Assembly: GCA_021808205.1 (NCBI GenBank)
Contig: JAKBCD010000075.1
Coordinates: forward strand, 1 to 7,401
Direction of reading: 5' to 3'
Length of the DNA stretch: 7,401 bases
DNA from: Pseudomonadota bacterium
GTDB taxonomy: Bacteria; Pseudomonadota; Alphaproteobacteria; Acetobacterales; Acetobacteraceae
Positions 1 to 5,792 of the stretch are shown here, piece after piece. How positions within the stretch are numbered: position 1 is the stretch's first letter; each line of letters opens with the position of its first letter. The notes under the pieces are model-generated. The model was not told the DNA's origin and ran no database searches. It saw only the letters and a program-made list of their open reading frames with translations. The translations under genes were made by a program, and so were the position numbers.

Positions 1-507
1 CTGCGCGCCCGGCTTTCCATGGTGTTCCAGCAATTCAACCTCTGGGGCCACATGACCGTGCTGCAGAACGTGATGGAAGCACCCGTGCATGTGCTGAAGC
101 AGGACAAGAAAACCGCCCGCAGCAAAGCCGAGGCCATGCTAGAGAAAGTGGGGCTTTCCGCCAAACTGGATGCCTTCCCCGCCCAGCTTTCCGGCGGGCA
201 GCAGCAGCGCGTGGCCATTGCCCGCGCCCTGGCGATGGAGCCAGAGGTGCTGCTGTTCGACGAACCAACCTCCGCCCTGGACCCGGAGCTGGTGGGCGAG
301 GTGCTGAAGGTCATGCGTCAGCTTGCCCAGGAAGGCCGCACCATGCTGGTGGTCACCCACGAGATGGGCTTCGCCCGCGAGGTGGCAAGCCGGGTGATGT
401 TCTTGCACAAGGGCCAAACCGAGGAAGAGGGCGCGCCGCACGAGATGTTCACAAGCCCAAAAACGGAACGTTTTCGGCAATTTTTATCCAGCACATTGAA
501 ACATTAA
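1..507 (+). CDS. Polar amino acid ABC transporter ATP-binding protein (HisP/OccP-like), 5'-truncated by window edge
   Basis: The reading frame is open from base 1, so the start and the Walker A loop lie outside the window; 168 residues are visible. Motifs seen in order: the Q-loop ([14 protein letters not shown], from base 19), the ABC signature LSGGQQQR (from about base 187), Walker B with catalytic Glu and D-loop ([11 protein letters not shown], from about base 250), and the switch histidine in VVTHEMGF (base 358). The [16 protein letters not shown] stretch is typical of the polar amino acid uptake family (HisP, ArtP, OccP, GlnQ), closest in style to HisP/OccP. By family knowledge, such subunits dimerise on the cytoplasmic face of the inner membrane and hydrolyse ATP to drive import with two permeases and a periplasmic binding protein. 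The partner genes are presumably upstream, outside the window. Substrate cannot be told from this fragment. The C-terminus ([11 protein letters not shown]) ends at the normal family position, so the 3' end is intact. Confidence 0.93.
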   Translation: MRARLSMVFQQFNLWGHMTVLQNVMEAPVHVLKQDKKTARSKAEAMLEKVGLSAKLDAFPAQLSGGQQQRVAIARALAMEPEVLLFDEPTSALDPELVGEVLKVMRQLAQEGRTMLVVTHEMGFAREVASRVMFLHKGQTEEEGAPHEMFTSPKTERFRQFLSSTLKH

Positions 508-526
508 CCGGCGGCTGCGGTATAAG
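496..526 (+). promoter_or_regulatory. Possible promoter for the cbpA-cbpM operon (candidate 1)
   Basis: TTGAAA (496-501) and TATAAG (521-526) each match five of six positions of the sigma-70 hexamers, but the spacer is 19 bases, longer than ideal. The -35 element lies inside the last codons of the ABC transporter gene. A TTGAAA box is also what heat-shock (RpoH) promoters carry, which would suit a J-protein gene, but the -10 part does not clearly fit the heat-shock consensus. The assignment is by eye only. Confidence 0.25.
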
Positions 527-543
527 TTCGCCTCCAAATCTTG

Positions 544-573
544 TTGTTAAATCAAAGCCCGGGCACCTATCTT
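544..573 (+). promoter_or_regulatory. Possible promoter for the cbpA-cbpM operon (candidate 2)
   Basis: TTGTTA (544-549), an 18-base spacer and TATCTT (568-573) each match four of six consensus positions. Transcription would begin near base 580. That leaves about 30 bases of leader before the ATG at 612, but almost none before the alternative TTG at 585, so this candidate would favour the ATG start. It is weak and competes with the upstream candidate. Confidence 0.22.
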
Positions 574-611
574 AGGGTAAAGAGTTGTTTATCCCGAACC
601 CAGGCAAGAGC

Positions 612-1508
612 ATGGCAGACGATCCATATAAAATTTTAGGCGTGAAGAAAGACGCGAGCGCAGCGGAGATCCGCTCCGCCTACCGCAAGCTGGCAAAGAA
701 ACATCACCCGGACCTCAACCCCGGCAACAAGCAGGCGGAGGAGAGCTTTAAGGCCATATCCGGCGCTTACGACCTGCTGGGCGACACGGAGAAGCGGGGC
801 AAATATGACCGGGGCGAGATCGACGCCTCAGGTGCTGAGCGAGCTCCTCAGCAATCCTGGCGGCAATATGCCGATGCCGCTCAGGGAGAGCGCTACGCCT
901 ATTCCACCGGCGGCACGGGCGGGGCGGATTTCGAGGATTTGTTTGCCAATATCTTCAACCAGCGCCCGCGCGGCCCGGCTAAGGGGCATGACCGGCATTA
1001 CAGCCTGGAGCTGGCGTTTTTGGAAGCGGTAAGCGGCGCCACACGGCGGATCACCCTGCCCGATGGCGGCACGCTGGATGTGAAGATTCCGCCCGGCACC
1101 GAGGAAGGCGACACGCTGCGCCTGCGCGGCAAGGGCGATACCGGAGTGAATGGCGGCCCACCCGGCGATGCGTTGATCGAGGTTCACGTGGCGCCGCATA
1201 AATTCTACCGCCGGGTGGGGCGGAATTTGCACATGGATGTGCCGGTCTCGCTGAAAGAGGCGGTGCTGGGCGCGAAAATCACCATCCCCACCCCGGCGGG
1301 CGACGTGGCGATGACCGTGCGCCCCGGCACGGAAACTGGAACCGAGATGCGGTTGCGCGGGCGCGGCGTACCCGAGCACGGCAAGCACCATGCCGGCGAT
1401 TTGCACGTGAAACTGCATGTGGTGGTGGGCCCGGCGGATGAGGCGCTGAAGACATTTCTGCAAGGCTGGGAGCAGCCCGGCTTCAACCCGCGGGAGGGGC
1501 TGACATGA
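612..1508 (+). CDS. cbpA: CbpA-type DnaJ-family co-chaperone (J domain plus DnaJ C-terminal domains, no zinc finger)
   Basis: This 298-residue protein has an N-terminal J domain (about residues 4-67, MADDPYKILGVKKDAS start) with the HPD tripeptide at 32-34 that stimulates DnaK ATPase. A Gly/Phe/Tyr-rich linker follows (about 70-120, with FEDLFANIFNQ). Two DnaJ C-terminal beta-sandwich substrate-binding domains come next (about 125-270), including the PGTEEGDTLRLRGKGD and PGTETGTEMRLRGRG repeats. There is no CxxCxGxG zinc-finger region and no cysteine at all, so this is class II, of the CbpA/DnaJ2 type; E. coli CbpA is of similar size. The frame opens earlier at a TTG (585), preceded by AGGG. 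I chose ATG 612 because the J domain normally begins within a few residues of the start and an AGG lies seven bases upstream. The CbpM-like gene overlaps its 3' end. The role as a cytoplasmic DnaK partner in folding and stress is inferred from the family. Confidence 0.92.
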   Translation: MADDPYKILGVKKDASAAEIRSAYRKLAKKHHPDLNPGNKQAEESFKAISGAYDLLGDTEKRGKYDRGEIDASGAERAPQQSWRQYADAAQGERYAYSTGGTGGADFEDLFANIFNQRPRGPAKGHDRHYSLELAFLEAVSGATRRITLPDGGTLDVKIPPGTEEGDTLRLRGKGDTGVNGGPPGDALIEVHVAPHKFYRRVGRNLHMDVPVSLKEAVLGAKITIPTPAGDVAMTVRPGTETGTEMRLRGRGVPEHGKHHAGDLHVKLHVVVGPADEALKTFLQGWEQPGFNPREGLT

Positions 1509-1816
1509 TCACCTTCGAAGCGCTGCATATCACCGGGCTGGATGAGGCGGAGCTGGGGCGCTGGATTGAAGCCTCCTGGGTGCACGCGCGCGGAGTGCGG
1601 GGTGCCTGGCAGTTCGATGCTGTGGATGTGGCGCGGATCAAGCTGATCCATACGCTGCGCCACGAAATGGACATCAGCGAACCGGCGATGCCGGTGGTGC
1701 TGTCTCTGCTGGACCAGCTCTATGAGCTGCGCCGCAACGCGGCGAAGCTGAACACAGCGCTGGCGAGCCTGCCGCCGCAGGCGCGCAAGCTGTTACTGGA
1801 AAAACTCAACCGATAG
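1505..1816 (+). CDS. cbpM: CbpM-like chaperone modulator (MerR-type fold), translationally coupled to cbpA
   Basis: A 103-residue protein whose ATG overlaps the cbpA stop as ATGA, a four-base overlap typical of translational coupling. It has no signal peptide or membrane segment. The layout matches CbpM: an N-terminal strand and helix-turn region (residues 1-30, ITFEALHITGLDEAELGRW), a WQFDAVDVARIKLIHTLRHEMDIS stretch (about 41-58), which resembles the WVFDDHA...RAVRLRHELAL region of E. coli CbpM, and a long C-terminal helix (about 62-103) with heptad-like Leu spacing. In E. coli, CbpM binds the J domain of CbpA and blocks its DnaK-stimulating and DNA-binding activities, and both genes are in one operon. 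The same pairing here supports the call, although sequence similarity is modest. The alternative is a generic MerR-like regulator, but the position makes a CbpA modulator much more likely. Confidence 0.82.
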   Translation: MITFEALHITGLDEAELGRWIEASWVHARGVRGAWQFDAVDVARIKLIHTLRHEMDISEPAMPVVLSLLDQLYELRRNAAKLNTALASLPPQARKLLLEKLNR

Positions 1817-1820
1817 ATCT

Positions 1821-1850
1821 CGAAATTTTTCTAAACCGAAAAATACTTCG
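1821..1850. terminator. AT-rich inverted repeat at the cbpM/metH convergent junction, possible bidirectional terminator
   Basis: ATTTTTC (1825-1831) and GAAAAAT (1838-1844) are perfectly complementary around the six-base loop TAAACC. An outer CGAA (1821-1824) can pair with TTCG (1847-1850) across a two-base bulge. The hairpin spans the metH stop codon and its last few codons, and starts five bases after the cbpM stop. Being symmetric, it could act on both converging transcripts. The stem is AT-rich and lacks the GC-rich core of a classic intrinsic terminator, so its termination strength is doubtful. Confidence 0.4.
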
Positions 1851-4800
1851 CGTGGCTGTTCAGCACCACGATGGCGCTGGTGCTCTGCTCGGGGTGGAGC
1901 TGGTACTCGTCCGAGAGTGACAGCCCGATCCGCTCCGCACCCAGCAGCTTTAAAAGTTGCACCTGGTCTTCCAGTTTCGGGCAGGCCGGATACCCAAACG
2001 AGTAGCGGCTGCCGCGATAGCCCTGGCTCAGCATCTTCTCCATGTCGCGGTCATCCTCCGCCGCGAAGCCGAGTTCGGCGCGGATGCGCTTATGGGTATA
2101 TTCCGCCAGCGCCTCAGCCATCTCCACGGAAATGCCGTGCAGATAGAGATAATCCTGATAGCGGTTACCCTCAAACCATTCCCGCGCAACCTCCGAGGCG
2201 CGTTGTCCCACGGTAACGGCCTGCAAACCGATCACGCCGCGGCCATCCTCCACGTCAGGGAAAAAATCCGCGATGCATTCGCCATCCTGCTTGGGCTGGC
2301 GCGGCAAGGCAAAACGGGCAATTTCAGTGGTGCCATCTTCATCGAACAGGATCAGATCATTCCCCTGCCCCGCCGCTTTGTAATAGCCATAAACGGCCTG
2401 TGGGTGCAGAATGTTCTGCGCCTCGCACAAATCCAGCATCCGCTTCATCACCGGGCGAAGCTCCTGGCGCGCCCAGCCCATAAAATCCTCCAGGCTTTTG
2501 CCCTGCTTGCGGAAGCCCCATTGAAACTGGAACAGCGAACGCTCATTCAGGAAGGGCACCACGGCCTTGGGTGAGGCTTCCAGAACTTTCGCACCCCAGA
2601 AAGGCGGAGTGATGGCGGTTTCAGATTCATTTAGGCGGCGCCTGCGGGTTTGCACCTCCTTGATGTCCACCGGCGCAAAGGCCTTTTCATCCGCTTGGCC
2701 GAGGCTGCGCTTGGTGTTGCGCGCCTTGCCAGCGCGCTTGGCCTGGATGGTAGCCAGATAAGCGTCGAAATCCGCCCCTGTCACCTTATCCATCAGATGC
2801 AGCCCATCGAAAGCATCGCGCGCATAAGCCACACGGCCGGAGGCGTAAGACGCCACACAATCATCCTCGACATAATTGCGCGTAAGTGCGGCCCCACCCA
2901 GCATCACCGGAATCTCCAGCCCCTGGCGGGACAGCTCCTCCAGGTTTTCACGCATCACCACAGTGGATTTAACCAACAGGCCGGACATGCCGATGGCATG
3001 GGCCTTATGCTCCTTAGCCGCCGCCACCATCTCCGCCAGCGGCACCTTGATGCCGAGATTGATGACCTTGTAGCCGTTATTGGTGAGGATGATGTCGACA
3101 AGGTTCTTGCCGATATCATGCACATCGCCTTTAACGGTGGCGAGCACGATGATGCCGCGCTCCTCGCCCTCCACGCGCTCCATCATTGGTTCCAGATACG
3201 CCACGGCAGCCTTCATGGTCTCGGCGGATTGCAGCACAAACGGCAATTGCATCTTGCCAGCGCCGAACAGCTCGCCCACCACCTTCATCCCATCCAGCAG
3301 GATATTGTTGATGATCTCGAGCGGCTTGTGGGTTTGCAGCGCCTCTTCCAGATCCGCTTCCAGCCCCTTGCGGTCGCCATCCACAATACGGTCCTTCAAC
3401 CGGCCTTCGGGCGTCTCGGCACGTTTCTTGGCGGTTGCGTCAGCGGCTTTGCGGCCGGCAAACATCTCCAGCAGCTTCTGCAGCGGATCGTACCCTTCTT
3501 CGCGGCGGTCGAAGATGAGGTCTTCGCACACCTTCACCTCCGCCGGGTCGATGAGATGCAGCGGCCGGATTTTGCTCACATGCACGATAGCGCCTGTCAT
3601 GCCGGCTTTCACCGCATGGTCCAGGAACACAGAGTTCAGCACCGCGCGCGCGGCAGGGTTGAGGCCGAAGGAGATATTGGAAAGGCCAAGGATAATCTGA
3701 ATATCCGGAAATTTATCCCGGATGAGTTTGATGCCTTCCAAAGTCCATTGACCCAGCTTGCGGTCATCCTCATTGCCGGTGGCGATGGTGAAGGTGAGCG
3801 GGTCGATCAGCAAATCCGATTGCGGCAAGCCGTATTTATCGCAGGCAAACTCCACCAGCCGCGTGGCGATACGCAGCTTGTCATCAGGCTCCTTGGCCAT
3901 GCCGACCTCATCGATCGTCAATGCGATCACCGCCGCGCCGAATTTTTTGGCCAGCACCAGGCGGTCTGTCGCGTGCCCCTCGCCGTCCTCGAAATTTATC
4001 GAGTTGATGATCGGCTTGCCGCCATGCAGCTTCAACGCCGCCTCAATCACCGGGGTTTCGGTGGAATCGATCACCAAAGGCGCGTTTACCGATGAGGTGA
4101 AGCGGGTAATCACCTCGTTCATCTCATAGGTTTCATTGCGGCCAACAAAGGCGGTGCAGATATCCAGCGCGTTGGAGGCTTCGGCCACCTGCTCGCGCCC
4201 CATGGCCACGCAGCCGTCCCAGTCGCCAGCCTCCTGCAGCTCCCGCCATTTCTTCGAGCCATTGGCGTTGCAGCGCTCGCCGATGGAGAAATAGCTGTTC
4301 TCCTGACGCAAGGGCACCGCGCCATACAGGCTGGCAACAGCGGGCATCCAGAAGAATTTGCGCGCGATGGGGGCGGGACGCGGGTTGCCCAGCTTCTTCA
4401 ACATGCCGTCCAGCGCCTGGATATGCGGGATGGAGGTGCCGCAGCAACCGCCGATGAGGTTCACGCCATCCTCGACCACAAAACGCTCCACCCAACTTGC
4501 CATTTCTGGCCCGCCCAGCGGGTAGTGGGTGGCACCGTCCACCAGCTCCGGCAACCCGGCATTGGGCTGCACGGAAATCTTGCCAGGCCAGTTCTGGGAG
4601 AGGTAGCGCACATGCTCGGCCATCTCCTGCGGACCGGTGGCGCAGTTCAGGCCCATCAGCGGCACGTCCAGCGCGTTGATGATGGTGGCAGCGGCGGCAA
4701 TGTCCGGCCCCACTAGCAGCGTGCCGGTGGTCTCCACCGTCACCTGCACGAAAATCGGCGTAGCCCTGCCCGCCTGGGCAATAGCGCGCTTCGCACCGTT

Positions 4801-5316
4801 CACCGCGGCTTTGATCTGCAGCGTGTCCTGGCAAGTTTCGATAAGGATCGCGTCCACCCCGCCGGCCAGCAGGCCCTGGGATTGCAGGAACAGCGCTTCC
4901 TCCAGCGGGTCGTAGGCAACATTGCCGAGGCTCGGCAGCTTGGTGCCCGGGCCGATGGAGCCCACCACCCAGCGAGGGCGGCCATCGGCAAAGCTCTCCG
5001 CGGCCTCGCGCGCTAGCTCCCCGGCGATTTTGTTGATCTCGAAAGCCCGGTCCGTCAGCTCGAACTCGCCCAGCGTGATCGGGGAGCCGCCGAAGCTGTT
5101 GGTCTGCACCATGTCCGACCCGGCCTCGAAATACCCACGATGGATTTCCCGCACCAGATCCGGGCGCGAAAGATTCAGCACTTCCGTGCAGTTTTCCTTG
5201 TCCCAGTAGTCTTTCTCGATATCGAGGGTAAGGGCCTGGACGCGCGAGCCCATGCCGCCATCGCAGAGCAAAACGTTACGGGAAAGTACCTCAAGCAGGT
5301 GCGGACGGTTTGACAT
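1831..5316 (-). CDS. metH: Cobalamin-dependent methionine synthase (5-methyltetrahydrofolate--homocysteine methyltransferase), full length
   Basis: This 1161-residue cytoplasmic enzyme transfers methyl from methyltetrahydrofolate through cob(I)alamin to homocysteine, giving methionine and tetrahydrofolate. The homocysteine domain (about 1-310) keeps the zinc ligands Cys225, Cys291 and Cys292 (GLNCATGP; GGCCGTS). The pterin domain (about 342-600) begins SIGERCNANGSKKW. The B12 cap helices (about 635-715) are followed by the cobalamin domain with DVHDIG (731-736), whose His733 is the lower axial ligand. The C-terminal S-adenosylmethionine reactivation domain (about 880-1161) has the RxxxGY motif as RYSFGYPACP (1104-1113). 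E. coli MetH is slightly longer (1227). The open frame runs 97 codons further upstream, but that part is low-complexity Arg/Gly/Pro-rich sequence antisense to the neighbouring gene. ATG 5316 gives the normal family start, with GGGGAGG 13 bases upstream, a long spacing. It is divergent from the CobW-like gene and convergent with cbpM. All domains are intact, so reductive reactivation should be possible. Confidence 0.97.
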   Translation of the reverse strand: MSNRPHLLEVLSRNVLLCDGGMGSRVQALTLDIEKDYWDKENCTEVLNLSRPDLVREIHRGYFEAGSDMVQTNSFGGSPITLGEFELTDRAFEINKIAGELAREAAESFADGRPRWVVGSIGPGTKLPSLGNVAYDPLEEALFLQSQGLLAGGVDAILIETCQDTLQIKAAVNGAKRAIAQAGRATPIFVQVTVETTGTLLVGPDIAAAATIINALDVPLMGLNCATGPQEMAEHVRYLSQNWPGKISVQPNAGLPELVDGATHYPLGGPEMASWVERFVVEDGVNLIGGCCGTSIPHIQALDGMLKKLGNPRPAPIARKFFWMPAVASLYGAVPLRQENSYFSIGERCNANGSKKWRELQEAGDWDGCVAMGREQVAEASNALDICTAFVGRNETYEMNEVITRFTSSVNAPLVIDSTETPVIEAALKLHGGKPIINSINFEDGEGHATDRLVLAKKFGAAVIALTIDEVGMAKEPDDKLRIATRLVEFACDKYGLPQSDLLIDPLTFTIATGNEDDRKLGQWTLEGIKLIRDKFPDIQIILGLSNISFGLNPAARAVLNSVFLDHAVKAGMTGAIVHVSKIRPLHLIDPAEVKVCEDLIFDRREEGYDPLQKLLEMFAGRKAADATAKKRAETPEGRLKDRIVDGDRKGLEADLEEALQTHKPLEIINNILLDGMKVVGELFGAGKMQLPFVLQSAETMKAAVAYLEPMMERVEGEERGIIVLATVKGDVHDIGKNLVDIILTNNGYKVINLGIKVPLAEMVAAAKEHKAHAIGMSGLLVKSTVVMRENLEELSRQGLEIPVMLGGAALTRNYVEDDCVASYASGRVAYARDAFDGLHLMDKVTGADFDAYLATIQAKRAGKARNTKRSLGQADEKAFAPVDIKEVQTRRRRLNESETAITPPFWGAKVLEASPKAVVPFLNERSLFQFQWGFRKQGKSLEDFMGWARQELRPVMKRMLDLCEAQNILHPQAVYGYYKAAGQGNDLILFDEDGTTEIARFALPRQPKQDGECIADFFPDVEDGRGVIGLQAVTVGQRASEVAREWFEGNRYQDYLYLHGISVEMAEALAEYTHKRIRAELGFAAEDDRDMEKMLSQGYRGSRYSFGYPACPKLEDQVQLLKLLGAERIGLSLSDEYQLHPEQSTSAIVVLNSHAKYFSV

Positions 5317-5344
5317 GCTTGCCAAATAGCCTCCCCGCACCCCA

Positions 5345-5361
5345 TTTCCAATACATGGAAA
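5345..5361. promoter_or_regulatory. Perfect palindrome TTTCCA-N5-TGGAAA between divergent metH and the CobW-like gene
   Basis: TTTCCA (5345-5350) and TGGAAA (5356-5361) form a perfect six-base inverted repeat with a five-base centre (ATACA). It sits 29 bases upstream of the metH start codon and covers the ATG (5355) of the divergent gene. A 17-bp dyad of this shape is what a dimeric regulator would bind, so it could be an operator for one or both genes. It does not match the MetR consensus (TGAA-N5-TTCA). Chance occurrence is possible. Confidence 0.35.
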
Positions 5362-5690
5362 GAGATAGCCGTATTCCGGTTTATATAGGCGGCTCACCGG
5401 GGCCGGACGACGCGGTGCTGGTGGAGGATGGCCATGCCATGCCGATAGCCGGCCATGCCATACGGTTCGTGGCCCCGAAATTCGGCCACCAGCCCGGCTG
5501 TTTCTGCTGCACCGCGCGCGGCCCCGCCGCCAACGCCTTTTCCGCCTTGTACCGGGACCGCGCGACCGGCGCCGCCCCCTATTTCGGCCAGGTGATTGTG
5601 CTGGCATCCCTGCTGGGCGAAGCCGATATTAAAGCCGCATTGGACCAGGACGCCGTGACAAAAGCACGCTTCCGGCTGGCCTCTGCCTGA
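5355..5690 (+). CDS. Small CobW/G3E-GTPase-like protein with GCFCC motif, no P-loop (uncharacterised)
   Basis: A 111-residue protein with strong G/C third-position bias, so it looks truly coding. Residues 48-52 read GCFCC, followed by TARGPAANAFSALYRDRATG, a hydrophobic strand FGQVIVLAS (77-85), and an acidic/helical tail ending KARFRLASA. This order resembles the GCxCC metal motif, its following helix, the strand before switch II and the next helix of COG0523 proteins (CobW, YjiA). The Walker A loop (GxxGxGKT) expected near the N-terminus is absent: IPVYIGGSPGPDD stands there instead. The nucleotide-binding C-terminal half is also missing. GTPase activity is therefore unlikely. Cys49, Cys51 and Cys52, with His27, His34 and His45, could bind a metal. 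The ATG lies in a palindrome and lacks a clear ribosome site; an in-frame TTG at 5310 would overlap metH. It is divergent from metH and 102 bases before lpd. The homology is my reading by eye; the function is unknown. Confidence 0.65.
   Translation: MERDSRIPVYIGGSPGPDDAVLVEDGHAMPIAGHAIRFVAPKFGHQPGCFCCTARGPAANAFSALYRDRATGAAPYFGQVIVLASLLGEADIKAALDQDAVTKARFRLASA
5430..5461 (+). repeat. 11-bp direct repeat (GGCCATGCCAT) with 21-bp period inside the CobW-like gene
   Basis: GGCCATGCCAT occurs at 5430-5440 and again at 5451-5461. The spacing is exactly seven codons, so both copies are read in the same frame and encode Gly-His-Ala-(Met/Ile) twice. This places His27 and His34 seven residues apart, shortly before the GCFCC motif. 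It may be a small in-frame duplication. Confidence 0.55.
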
Positions 5691-5732
5691 TGCCCATGCC
5701 CTAAAATGCTGGGCAGCCCCGCCTGCTGAGAA

Positions 5733-5761
5733 TTGTTCCAGGCCGCAACCGGGGCTATGAC
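5733..5761 (+). promoter_or_regulatory. Possible promoter for lpd-pdxJ
   Basis: TTGTTC (5733-5738), a 17-base spacer and TATGAC (5756-5761) resemble sigma-70 elements (three and four of six matches), giving a transcript start near 5768 and about 25 bases of leader before the lpd ATG. The match is weak; the 102-base gap after the CobW-like gene is the main reason to expect a promoter here. Confidence 0.25.
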
Positions 5762-5783
5762 CCGTGGGGAACCTGTTGTCTCT

Positions 5784-5790
5784 GGGGGGA
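5784..5790 (+). promoter_or_regulatory. Ribosome binding site deciding the lpd start
   Basis: A GGGGGGA run lies just upstream of ATG 5793. The in-frame alternatives at TTG 5733 and ATG 5757 lack a comparable site, and they would add residues before the FAD-binding strand that the family does not have. This supports ATG 5793. Confidence 0.6.
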
Positions 5791-5792
5791 AT

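Noticed and set aside
508..526. ACCG/CGGT hairpin after the ABC transporter gene as a terminator
   Set aside because: The four-pair stem has no T-tract, too weak to call.
2650..4095. A 481-codon open frame on the plus strand inside metH
   Set aside because: It is antisense to a complete, motif-rich MetH. The translation is His/Leu/Gln-rich, as expected from reverse reading of GC-rich codons.
5310..5315. Exact TTGACA -35 hexamer on the plus strand
   Set aside because: No plausible -10 element lies 16-18 bases downstream (the bases there are CCCCGC-like). The hexamer falls in the first codons of metH and is probably coincidental.
5391..5397. TATATAA on the minus strand as a metH -10 box
   Set aside because: No recognisable -35 hexamer sits at the right distance, and the bases are explained by Val-Tyr-Ile codons of the CobW-like gene.
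5317..5450. SAM, SAH or cobalamin riboswitch upstream of metH
   Set aside because: There are only 38 non-coding bases before the divergent gene, and I could not recognise conserved riboswitch core elements in the region. A covariance-model scan would be needed to exclude one fully.
5317..5607. 97-codon N-terminal extension of the metH frame
   Set aside because: The extension is Arg/Gly/Pro-rich, lies antisense to the CobW-like gene, and goes beyond the normal MetH start.
5691..5716. TGCCC/GGGCA inverted repeat after the CobW-like gene as a terminator
   Set aside because: The stem is only five pairs with a nine-base loop and has no following T-run. Two ATGCCC copies make the pairing ambiguous.
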